A stretch of DNA of 64,000 nt, from the NCBI GenBank assembly GCA_023423065.1, contig JAFAGC010000118.1:12056-76055 (forward strand), in the 5' to 3' direction. Source of the DNA: Pseudomonadota bacterium (lineage in GTDB: Bacteria; Pseudomonadota; Gammaproteobacteria; Steroidobacterales; Steroidobacteraceae). A model generated the notes under the pieces. The model saw only the letters and a list, made by a program, of their open reading frames with translations. It was not told the origin of the DNA and made no database searches. Position 1 is the stretch's first letter. Each line of letters begins with the position of its first letter. This document shows positions 56,642 through 64,000 of the stretch, piece after piece. Position numbers and translations under genes: made by a program.

Positions 56642-57946
56642 GTGATCGATCCCATCGGCCGGAATCCGCCCGCGCGACGCCTGGCAGGCATCTGGCTCGC
56701 CGAGGGTCATGTCCCGCTGAACGCGCTGACCTATCTATATGCCGCGTTCATCTCGGTCGGCCTGCTCGCCTTCGTGAGCTTCATGCAGGCGTACCTGCTC
56801 AACGTGAATCTCGGGTTGCCGCCCACGCTGCAGGGACGCGCGGTCTCGGGTCTCAACTTCGCCAACGAGCTGGTCGCGATCTGCCTGGTCGCGCCGCTGG
56901 GCGCGCTGGCCGACAAGATCGGGCGCCGCGCGGTTTACGCCTGCGGGTTTCTCTGGCTGGCGGCGGGATTCGTTCTCTATCCGCTGGCGCGCACGCTGCC
57001 GCAACTGACCGGCTGTGCACTGTTCTTTTCGGTGGGGGTCGCGGCCATCGGGACGATGCTCGGCACGGTGCTGGCCGATACGCCGCGCGAGGATTCGCGC
57101 GGAAGACTCGTGGGCATCGCCGGCGTCTGCCAGGGCCTGGGCGCATTCGCGTTCGTGATCACGCTGGGAAAGGCGCCGCAGTGGCTCATGTCGTTGGGCC
57201 TCGACGACCTGGCCGCGGGACGCATCACCATGTGGATCGCGGCGGCGCTGTGCGCGGTGTCGGCGGCGATCGTGTTCGCGGGATTGCGCAGGGGCACGCC
57301 GAGCGCGCGTGCGCCGTCGCTGCCGCTCGCGCGCATCGTCGGCGACGGAATGACGGCGGCGCGGCGCAATCCCCGCATCTGGTACGCGTGGCTGCTGCAG
57401 TTCGGCTCGTTCGGCGATCGCGTCGTGCTCGGCACGTTCCTGTCGCTGCGCCTGCAGCAGGGATGGCTCGAGCAGGGTGTCGACATGGCCGACGCCACCG
57501 CGCGAGCGCGGGTGCCTTATTCCGTCGCGATGGGTGCCGGGCTCGTCACCGCGCTCGTCGTCGGCGTCTTGCTGGACCGCTTCGATCGCCTTCGGATCGG
57601 CGTCGCGGCCATGGCGCTCGCCGCCCCCGCCTATCTACTTTGCGGGTTCTTCGGCGACGCGGACCAGGGCGCCATCCTGCTCGCGGTGGCCGCGTTGCTC
57701 GGCGTGGGCCAGGTAGCCGCCGTGCTCGTCGGCCAGACACTGCTCGGCGAGGAAGCGCCGCGCGACGTGCGTGGGGCGGTGTTCGGTCTCGCCGGCATCT
57801 GCGCTTCCGCCGGCATACTGTTCACGAATGCCGCCGGTGGCTGGCTTTACGACACGGTGGCGCGCGGTGCGCCGTTCTTCCTGCTCGGCGCCGTGAACTT
57901 CGCGATCTTCCTGGTGGGGCTGTGGATCGCCCGGCGCGCCGACTAG
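56642..57946 (+). CDS. MFS transporter
   Basis: A 434-residue major-facilitator protein with about 12 TM helices. The conserved loop after helix 2, GALADKIGRRAV, and helix 4-5 signature support MFS. Substrate unknown. Start GTG 56642 gives a short cytosolic N-terminus; the frame before it looks non-coding. It overlaps the VOC gene end-to-end: CTAG serves both stops. Confidence 0.88.
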   Translation: MIDPIGRNPPARRLAGIWLAEGHVPLNALTYLYAAFISVGLLAFVSFMQAYLLNVNLGLPPTLQGRAVSGLNFANELVAICLVAPLGALADKIGRRAVYACGFLWLAAGFVLYPLARTLPQLTGCALFFSVGVAAIGTMLGTVLADTPREDSRGRLVGIAGVCQGLGAFAFVITLGKAPQWLMSLGLDDLAAGRITMWIAAALCAVSAAIVFAGLRRGTPSARAPSLPLARIVGDGMTAARRNPRIWYAWLLQFGSFGDRVVLGTFLSLRLQQGWLEQGVDMADATARARVPYSVAMGAGLVTALVVGVLLDRFDRLRIGVAAMALAAPAYLLCGFFGDADQGAILLAVAALLGVGQVAAVLVGQTLLGEEAPRDVRGAVFGLAGICASAGILFTNAAGGWLYDTVARGAPFFLLGAVNFAIFLVGLWIARRAD

Positions 57947-58662
57947 TCGAGCGAAGACAGCAGCAACAGCAAGGTGCCCTCGGGCGCCTCGATCAGCGCG
58001 GAATGCCGCGGGTCGAGACCTCGCGGCAGATCGCCCGCGAACCCGATGCCGTTCGAACGCAGTCGGTCGATGCGTTCGCCCATGTCGGCGGCGCTGAACA
58101 CGAGCATCGGCACGTCCAGCGTGCGCGGGCGGTGAACGCCGAGATCGAGATGGTCGCTGGTCATCGACATGCGCAGGTACGGCGCTTCGCTTTCGCCCAT
58201 CGCGACGAATCCGAGCGGCTCCCAGAAAGCGCGCATCGGTTCGAATTCGGCCGCCGGCAGGCTGTATTCCGCGAAATCTCCGAGCAGCGAGGGTTCGCCC
58301 AGTTCGCGATCGCCGGAGAAATGCGTCGGCGCTTCCTGCACTCGCACGGCCTGACCCGAAGGATCGAGAAAGCCGAACTCGTTGAACGCGTCTTCGCCCG
58401 TTCGCTTCCACGCGATCTCGACGCCGAGCTTCTCGATGGCCTGCGCGTGCTGCGCGGCGCCGGGCCGCACGTACGTGATCGTGGGCGAGGGAAACTTGAA
58501 CTGGTGCAGCCCGATGAACAGTTTGCCGTCGGTCAGCGCGCCGTATGGATGTTGCCAGGTGTCGGTGGTGCCGACCTGCGAGAATCCGAGCCGCTCGTAG
58601 AAGGCGACCGACTCCGCGATGTCCGCGGTCTCGAGACTGATTTCGTGAAACTTTCCGAGCAC
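57943..58662 (-). CDS. VOC family protein, two domains
   Basis: A 239-residue protein with two vicinal-oxygen-chelate-type halves: KFHEISLETADIAESVAFYE with GTTDTWQHPYG, and LGDFAEYSLPAAEFEPMRAF with a terminal beta segment SALIEAPEGTLLLLL. Bleomycin-resistance/dioxygenase-like fold; substrate not inferable. Last gene on the strand after the MFS gene at 58699-59877. Confidence 0.85.
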   Translation of the reverse strand: MLGKFHEISLETADIAESVAFYERLGFSQVGTTDTWQHPYGALTDGKLFIGLHQFKFPSPTITYVRPGAAQHAQAIEKLGVEIAWKRTGEDAFNEFGFLDPSGQAVRVQEAPTHFSGDRELGEPSLLGDFAEYSLPAAEFEPMRAFWEPLGFVAMGESEAPYLRMSMTSDHLDLGVHRPRTLDVPMLVFSAADMGERIDRLRSNGIGFAGDLPRGLDPRHSALIEAPEGTLLLLLSSLD

Positions 58663-58698
58663 TGGCGCGCGAGTCTACTTGGCTTCCCTCGCGGTTGC

Positions 58699-59877
58699 CT
58701 ACGCCGCGTGTTCACGTCTTCGCAACAGCAGCGCCGCCAGCCAGGTGATCGCGGAGCCGGCCGCGCAGAACCACAGAGCGGGCTGCCAGCTTTCGATCGG
58801 GACATAACCCATCGCCTGCACCGCGAGCGCCGAGAGCGCGAGCTGCGCGAAACCGAAGATGCTCGCGGCCACGCCCGCGTAATTGGGCGCGAGCCGCACG
58901 CCGTGCGCGATTACGTTAGGTAGCGAGAGACCTTGCCCGAACGAGAACACCGACATCGGCGCGAACACCGCGAGTGGATGTGAATACCCCAGGAGGACCA
59001 ATGCGAGCGCCACGGCAGCGCCGACGAGTTGCAGCTCCAGTCCCAGCATCATCTGCCGGTGAACGTCATGGGTCGGACCCGAGCGCGACACGTGCAGGTT
59101 GCCGAGAAAGTAGCCTCCGGCAAGGAACAGGTAATACAGGCCGAACTGGTCGGACTCGAGTTCCAGCACCGTGGCCATGACGTATGGCGCGAGCGAGGCG
59201 AACACGAAGAACATCACGTACACCAACGCGGATTCGGCGACGTAACCGATGAACGCGGGCTTCGCGACCACCGCGCGAGACTCGCGCCACAACACGCCGA
59301 AGCTGTGCGTGTTCGCGGACGCGGAGCGCGTCTCCGGCAACCACGCGAAACAGGCGACGGACATGACGAACGCGGTGCCGGCCAGCATGAGGAAGCCCGC
59401 ATGCCAGCCGATGTGGCGCGTGACGATGCCGCCCGCCAGCGGCGAAAGGCTCGTGCCGAGCACCAGCGCCATCGTGAGGATCGCGTACATGCGCGCGAGC
59501 TCGCGCTCTTCGAACAGGTCGCCGACGCTCGCGCGCGAGACCGTGATGCCGGCGCCGCCGGCCGCGCCCTGGATGATCCGCGCGGCGACGAACAGTCCCA
59601 TGGTCGGCGCGAAGTAACACAGCAATGCCGCGACGCCGGAGAGCGCGACGCCGCCGATCAGGATCGGCCGGCGTCCGAACCGGTCCGCGAGCGGGCCCGA
59701 GAGCAAGACGCCGAATGCAAAGGAGACCAGGTAGGCCGTGACCGTGAGTTGCGCCGTCGCGGTGTCGACCCGGAAGTATTCGCCGATGCTCGGCAACGCC
59801 GGCAGGAAGAAGAAATTGCCGATCGAGCCGATCGCGCTGCAGGCCGCGAGCAGCGGAATGAGATGGCGGGCGCGCAT
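58699..59877 (-). CDS. MFS drug-resistance-type transporter (Bcr/CflA-like)
   Basis: A 392-residue, 12-helix exporter. The motif GPLADRFGRRPILIGGVALS after helix 2 and the RIIQGAAGGAGITVSRA segment in helix 4 are typical of the Bcr/CflA drug:H+ antiporters. MRARHL at 59877 starts the membrane part; a longer ORF frame upstream is inside the gabD gene and is not used. It follows gabD by 20 bp on the same strand. Confidence 0.88.
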   Translation of the reverse strand: MRARHLIPLLAACSAIGSIGNFFFLPALPSIGEYFRVDTATAQLTVTAYLVSFAFGVLLSGPLADRFGRRPILIGGVALSGVAALLCYFAPTMGLFVAARIIQGAAGGAGITVSRASVGDLFEERELARMYAILTMALVLGTSLSPLAGGIVTRHIGWHAGFLMLAGTAFVMSVACFAWLPETRSASANTHSFGVLWRESRAVVAKPAFIGYVAESALVYVMFFVFASLAPYVMATVLELESDQFGLYYLFLAGGYFLGNLHVSRSGPTHDVHRQMMLGLELQLVGAAVALALVLLGYSHPLAVFAPMSVFSFGQGLSLPNVIAHGVRLAPNYAGVAASIFGFAQLALSALAVQAMGYVPIESWQPALWFCAAGSAITWLAALLLRRREHAA

Positions 59878-59897
59878 CGATGTCAGGCGCGGATCAT

Positions 59898-61352
59898 TCA
59901 GATCCCGCCGACGCAGACGTACTTGAGCTCGGTGAATTCCAGGATGCCGTATTTCGAGCCTTCGCGACCGATGCCGCTCTCCTTCACGCCGCCGAACGGC
60001 GCGACCTCCGTCGAGATGAGCCCGGTGTTGAGCCCGACGATGCCGTACTCGAGCGCCTCCGTGACGCGCCACGATCGGGCGAGGTCTCTCGTGTATAGAT
60101 AGGCCGCGAGTCCGAACTCGGTGTCGTTCGCGAGGCGGATGGCCTCCTCGTCGGACGACACGCGGAACAACGGCGCGACGGGGCCGAAGGTCTCTTCGCG
60201 CGCGAGCAGCATGTCGCTGGAAACGTTGGTGAGCACCGTCGGTTCGTAGAAGGTGCCGCCGAGGGCGTGGCGCTTGCCGCCCGCGGTGACCTTCGCGCCC
60301 TTGGCCTTCGCATCGGCCACGTGCTCTTCGACTTTCGCGATCGCCTTGTCGTCGATCAGCGGACCCTGGTCCGTCTCGCCCTCGAGGCCATCGCCGATGC
60401 GCAGCTTCTTCACCGCGTCGACGAGTTTTCCCGCGAACTCGTCGTAGACCTTCTCATGGACGATGAAACGGTTCGCGCACACGCAGGTCTGGCCCGTGTT
60501 GCGGTACTTGCTCTGGATCGCACCCGCGACCGCCGCGTCGAGATCGGCATCGTCGAGCACGATGAACGGCGCGTTGCCGCCGAGCTCGAGGCCCACCTTC
60601 TTCACCGTGCCCGCGCACTGCTGCATGAGTAGTTTGCCCACGGGCGTCGAACCGGTGAACGTCACCTTGCGCACCAGCGCGTTGCCGGTGAATTCGCCGC
60701 CGATCGCCCTGGCGTCGCCGGTGACGATGTTGAACACGCCGGGCGGAATTCCCGCGTCGATCGCGAGCTTCGCCATGGCGAGCGCGGAGTAGGGAGTCTG
60801 CAACGCGGGTTTGCACACGAACGTGCAGCCCGCCGCGAGCGCGGGTCCCGCCTTGCGCGTGATCATCGCCGCCGGAAAATTCCAGGGCGTGATCGCCGCG
60901 ACGACGCCGATGGGCTGGCGCAGCACCATGATGCGCTTGTCGGCCTGGTGTCCGGGGATGAGGTCGCCGTAAACGCGTTTGCCTTCTTCGGCGAACCACT
61001 CGATGAATGCGGCGGCGTACGCGATCTCGCCCTTGGATTCCGCCAGTGGCTTGCCCTGCTCGGCGGTCATGATGATCGCGAGGTCGTTCTGGTGCGCCAT
61101 CATGAGGTCGAACCACTTGCGCAGGATGCGCGCGCGTTCGCCCGCGGTCTTGCGCGCCCAGGCGGGCATCGCCGCGTGCGCCGCCTCGATCGCGCGCCGG
61201 GCCTCGGCGGCGCCCATGTTCGGCACCGTGCCCAGCTTCTCGCCCGTGGCCGGATTGTTCACGTCCTCGGTCGCGCCGTCGTCGGCGTCACGCCATTGGC
61301 CATCGATCAGGCACTGCTGCTTGAGCAGCGAGGAGTCCGCGAGCTTGATCAT
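59898..61352 (-). CDS. gabD: NAD(P)+-dependent succinate-semialdehyde dehydrogenase
   Basis: A 484-residue aldehyde dehydrogenase oxidising succinate semialdehyde to succinate. Catalytic Glu in LELGGNAPFIVLDD and Cys in NTGQTCVCANRF are intact; the paired cysteines (TCVCANR) mark the redox-regulated GabD type. NAD(P) site: AITPWNFPAAMITRK and the FTGSTPVGK loop. ATG overlaps the dienelactone hydrolase stop. The pair suggests a small catabolic operon. Confidence 0.93.
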   Translation of the reverse strand: MIKLADSSLLKQQCLIDGQWRDADDGATEDVNNPATGEKLGTVPNMGAAEARRAIEAAHAAMPAWARKTAGERARILRKWFDLMMAHQNDLAIIMTAEQGKPLAESKGEIAYAAAFIEWFAEEGKRVYGDLIPGHQADKRIMVLRQPIGVVAAITPWNFPAAMITRKAGPALAAGCTFVCKPALQTPYSALAMAKLAIDAGIPPGVFNIVTGDARAIGGEFTGNALVRKVTFTGSTPVGKLLMQQCAGTVKKVGLELGGNAPFIVLDDADLDAAVAGAIQSKYRNTGQTCVCANRFIVHEKVYDEFAGKLVDAVKKLRIGDGLEGETDQGPLIDDKAIAKVEEHVADAKAKGAKVTAGGKRHALGGTFYEPTVLTNVSSDMLLAREETFGPVAPLFRVSSDEEAIRLANDTEFGLAAYLYTRDLARSWRVTEALEYGIVGLNTGLISTEVAPFGGVKESGIGREGSKYGILEFTELKYVCVGGI

Positions 61353-62023
61353 TTCTTCTTCTCCATTTGCGCGACGAGGAATGCGAGCGTGCGCTCGCGC
61401 GCGAGCTGCGCGCTCGGTGCGTCATAGCTGGCTCGTTCGTTGCAGTTGAAACCGTGATCCGCTGGATACAGGTGGAAAGTGCCATTTGGATCGGCGGCGC
61501 GGATCTTCTCGATGTCGGCCGATGAGATGTACGGATCCTTCTCGCCGAAGTGATACATCACGGGCCTGCGCGGCGACTTGCCGAGGTGCTCGCGAATCTG
61601 ACCGCCGTAGTAGGACACGGCGCAGGTGATCGGCAGTTCGCAGGCGGCGACGTACGCGAGGGTGCCGCCCCAGCAGTAGCCGATGACGGCGACGCGGCCG
61701 GCATGTTTGACCACGTTGATGGACGCGGCGAGATCGAGCATCGTTTTCTCGATCGGAATCTGCACGCGGTAGCCGCGGCCTTCCTTGACCTCGGATTCGG
61801 AGTAACCGAGTTCGATGCCGCGCCGGATCCGGTCGAACAAACAAGGCGCGATCGTGACGTAGCCGTCGGCCGCGAAGCCGTCCGCCACGCCCCGGATGTG
61901 ATTGTTCACGCCGAAGATTTCCTGCGCGATCACCACCGCACCGCGCGTCGGACCCTTGGGTGCGGCGAGCCAGGCGTTGAATTCATGGCCGTCGCGGGCC
62001 ATCAGGGTCGTGTATTCACCCAT
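61349..62023 (-). CDS. Dienelactone hydrolase family protein
   Basis: A 224-residue alpha/beta hydrolase. GGAGG lies 7 bp before ATG 62023. Catalytic Cys in IGYCWGGTLAYV, Asp in GEKDPYIS and His in PADHGFNCNE form the DLH triad. It could hydrolyse dienelactones in aromatic breakdown or other small esters; no other aromatic genes are near. Translationally coupled to gabD. Confidence 0.9.
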   Translation of the reverse strand: MGEYTTLMARDGHEFNAWLAAPKGPTRGAVVIAQEIFGVNNHIRGVADGFAADGYVTIAPCLFDRIRRGIELGYSESEVKEGRGYRVQIPIEKTMLDLAASINVVKHAGRVAVIGYCWGGTLAYVAACELPITCAVSYYGGQIREHLGKSPRRPVMYHFGEKDPYISSADIEKIRAADPNGTFHLYPADHGFNCNERASYDAPSAQLARERTLAFLVAQMEKKK

Positions 62024-62115
62024 GCGTATACCTCCATGCCATTTTGCCACCGCCGGGTCACGCCGCGCGTCTTCCGAAGGTAGTATCGCGGCCGGAGTTC
62101 TGTAGGGAGATGCCG

Positions 62116-64000
62116 ATGCGTCGCGTAACGAGTTTGTTTGCACGGATTACGCGTCGAAACGTCATCAAGGGTGGCGTCGCGCTCGGCGCCATGGCCGCGT
62201 CGGGATATCGGGCCGCCGCCAACACTCCCTCCGAGCCTTTCACCGAGAACGCGCAGCGGCTCTGGTATCGCCAACCCGCCGACGCCTGGACCGAGGCCTT
62301 GCCGCTCGGCAACGGCCGGATCGGCGCGATGGTGTTTGGTGGCGTCGCACGCGAGCGGCTGCAACTCAATGAAGACACGTTGTGGGCGGGCGGCCCCTAC
62401 GACCCGTCGAACCCGGAGGCGCTCGCGGCGCTGCCGCGCGTGCGCGAGCTGATCGCGGCCGGCAGGTACCGCGAGGCGCAGGCGCTCGCCGACGAGAAGA
62501 TGATGGCGCGGCCGCTGCGCATGCCGTCCTACCAGACGGTGGGCGATCTCATGCTGAGCTTCGGGCCTTCCTCTTTCGCCGACAACTACCGGCGCGAGCT
62601 CGATCTCGACGTGGCGATGTCGCGGGTGGGTTTCCGCCGCGAAGGCGTGGAGTACCTGCGCGAGACTTTCGCGTCGGCGCCCGACCAGGTGCTCGTTCAG
62701 CGCATCACGGCGGACAAACCCGGCGCGCTGAGTTTCACCGCGGAATTCGAAACGCCGATGCCCGGTGATGCAACGATCGAGGGTGACGAACTGATTCTGC
62801 GCGGAACGAACACCTCGCAGCAGGGAATTCCCGCGGCACTGCGCTACGAAGCGCGCGTGCGCGTCATGGCGCAGGGCGGCACGGTCCGGACGCGCGACCG
62901 CGGCATCGCGGTGGAAGGCGCCGACGCGGCAATCGTGCTGGTGGCGATGGCCACGGGTTTCCGGCGCTTCGACGACGCGAGCGCCGATCCGGCGCAAGCG
63001 ACGCGCGCGCAGGTCGCGGCCGCCGCCCGCAAGTCGTACGACGAGCTCCGCGACGCGCACGTGCGCGACCACCAGCGGCTGTTCCGGCGTGTCTCGCTCG
63101 ATCTCGGCTCGACCGAGGTGAGCAAACTACCCACCGACGTGCGCATCCGCACGTCGCAGATTTCGAACGATCCGCAGCTCGCCACGCTGTATTTCAATTT
63201 CGCGCGGTACCTCCTGATCGCCTGTTCGCGCCCGGGCGCGCAGCCGGCGAACCTGCAGGGCTTGTGGAACGACAAGTTGTCCGCGCCCTGGGGCTCGAAG
63301 TACACGATCAACATCAACACCGAGATGAACTACTGGCCGGCGGAGCCCGCCAATCTCGCCGAGTGCGTGCAGCCGCTCGTCGCGATGGTGAAGGACCTCG
63401 CGATCACGGGAGCGCGTACCGCACGCGTGAACTACGGCGCGCGCGGCTGGGTGGCGCACCACAACACCGACCTGTGGCGCGCCACCGGCCCCATCGACGG
63501 CGCGATGTGGGGCATGTGGCCGACGGGCGGCGCCTGGTTGTGCAAGCATCTCTGGGATCACTACGACTACGGGCGCGACCGCGCGTACCTCGCCGACGTC
63601 TATCCACTCATGAAGGGCGCGGCGGAGTTCTTCCTGGATACGCTGGTGAAGGATCCGTCGGGGAAATACCTCGTCACGAGTCCTTCCGTATCTCCCGAAA
63701 ACAACCATCCCCACGGCGCCTCGATCTGCGCGGGCCCGGCGATGGACAACCAGATCCTGCGCGACCTGTTCGCCAACTGCATCGCGGCCGGGCGGATACT
63801 CGGGATCGACGCGGACTTCCGGAAAGCCTGCGCGGACGCGCGCGCGCTACTGCCGCCGGATCGCATCGGCAAGGCGGGTCAGCTGCAGGAGTGGATGGAG
63901 GACTGGGACATGGAGGCGCCCGAGCGGGATCACCGCCACGTCTCGCACCTCTACGCGTTGTTTCCGAGCGAACAGATCGGCGTGCGCCGCACGCCGGAAC
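62116..64000 (+). CDS. GH95 alpha-L-fucosidase family protein (3' end outside window)
   Basis: A Tat-exported glycosidase of family GH95, truncated by the right edge; 628 codons visible. I chose the ATG at 62116 because GGGAG is 6 bp upstream; the ATG at 62110 is too close to it. The signal contains TRRNVIKGGVALGAMAASG. Family motifs: LWYRQPADAWTEALPLGNGR at the start of the mature protein, LNEDTLWAGGP, ANLQGLWNDKLSAPWGSKY, INTEMNYWPAEPANL, and the catalytic region HHNTDLWRATGP plus VSPENN. GH95 enzymes remove alpha-1,2-fucose or galactose from glycans; the organism may feed on plant or algal polysaccharides. Confidence 0.92.
   Translation, partial: MRRVTSLFARITRRNVIKGGVALGAMAASGYRAAANTPSEPFTENAQRLWYRQPADAWTEALPLGNGRIGAMVFGGVARERLQLNEDTLWAGGPYDPSNPEALAALPRVRELIAAGRYREAQALADEKMMARPLRMPSYQTVGDLMLSFGPSSFADNYRRELDLDVAMSRVGFRREGVEYLRETFASAPDQVLVQRITADKPGALSFTAEFETPMPGDATIEGDELILRGTNTSQQGIPAALRYEARVRVMAQGGTVRTRDRGIAVEGADAAIVLVAMATGFRRFDDASADPAQATRAQVAAAARKSYDELRDAHVRDHQRLFRRVSLDLGSTEVSKLPTDVRIRTSQISNDPQLATLYFNFARYLLIACSRPGAQPANLQGLWNDKLSAPWGSKYTININTEMNYWPAEPANLAECVQPLVAMVKDLAITGARTARVNYGARGWVAHHNTDLWRATGPIDGAMWGMWPTGGAWLCKHLWDHYDYGRDRAYLADVYPLMKGAAEFFLDTLVKDPSGKYLVTSPSVSPENNHPHGASICAGPAMDNQILRDLFANCIAAGRILGIDADFRKACADARALLPPDRIGKAGQLQEWMEDWDMEAPERDHRHVSHLYALFPSEQIGVRRTPE

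Overview
This window looks like chromosomal DNA from a high-G+C (about two-thirds G+C by eye) gammaproteobacterium, most likely from the Steroidobacter/Nevskia/Xanthomonas side of the class. The reasons are gene order: a LysM (TsaP-like) gene, dprA, smg and topA facing def-fmt-rsmB; rsmB followed by a DUF4390 gene and an NtrY/NtrX-type two-component pair; and argS next to an FtsN-like SPOR gene with priA nearby, as in Pseudomonas and Xanthomonas. The species cannot be named from the sequence alone. I found no rRNA, tRNA, CRISPR array, prophage or complete insertion sequence.

Layout. 1-2.9 kb: 5' part of a large secreted subtilisin (minus strand, runs off the left edge). 3.2-8.7 kb: topA, smg, dprA and a LysM lipoprotein, all minus. 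8.9-16 kb: plus-strand operon def, fmt, rsmB, DUF4390, ntrY-like kinase, ntrX-like regulator. 16-20.5 kb: minus-strand secreted protein, CapA-like lipoprotein, SPOR protein and argS. 20.6-23.4 kb: EF-hand protein and priA. 23.8-25.5 kb: ECF sigma factor operon with DUF3619 and DUF3106 proteins. 25.5-30.3 kb: cupin, UPF0114 membrane protein, the three-gene transhydrogenase operon pntA1-pntA2-pntB and an HNH endonuclease. 30.35-41 kb: the most unusual block (below). 41-64 kb: haem-oxygenase-fold protein, 5'-3' exonuclease, DUF4097 protein, acetyl-CoA synthetase with a histone-H1-like tail, hemolysin III, lipoprotein, glycerophosphodiesterase, acetyl-CoA hydrolase/transferase, cupin, cytochrome b561/YceI pair, S46 peptidase, transporters, succinate-semialdehyde dehydrogenase, dienelactone hydrolase and a GH95 fucosidase cut by the right edge.

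The block at 30,354-40,971 is the best candidate for a poorly described system. In transcription order it encodes two large lipoproteins with TPR repeats and an intact CHAT (caspase-like) protease domain, a secreted protein of unknown function, a secreted subtilisin-like protein, an ECF sigma factor with a C-terminal hydrophobic segment, and a membrane anti-sigma-like protein with an extracytoplasmic beta-sandwich. Each CHAT gene is preceded by the same 84-bp region with conserved ends. I infer a cell-envelope protease cascade under control of its own sigma/anti-sigma pair; the trigger and targets are unknown.

Other points of interest are an NtrX-like regulator whose AAA+ motifs are degenerate, a possible CTG start for the SPOR protein, DnaA-box-like sites at priA, several long REP-like palindromes (one forms the C-terminus of a gene), and a 23-residue small membrane ORF.
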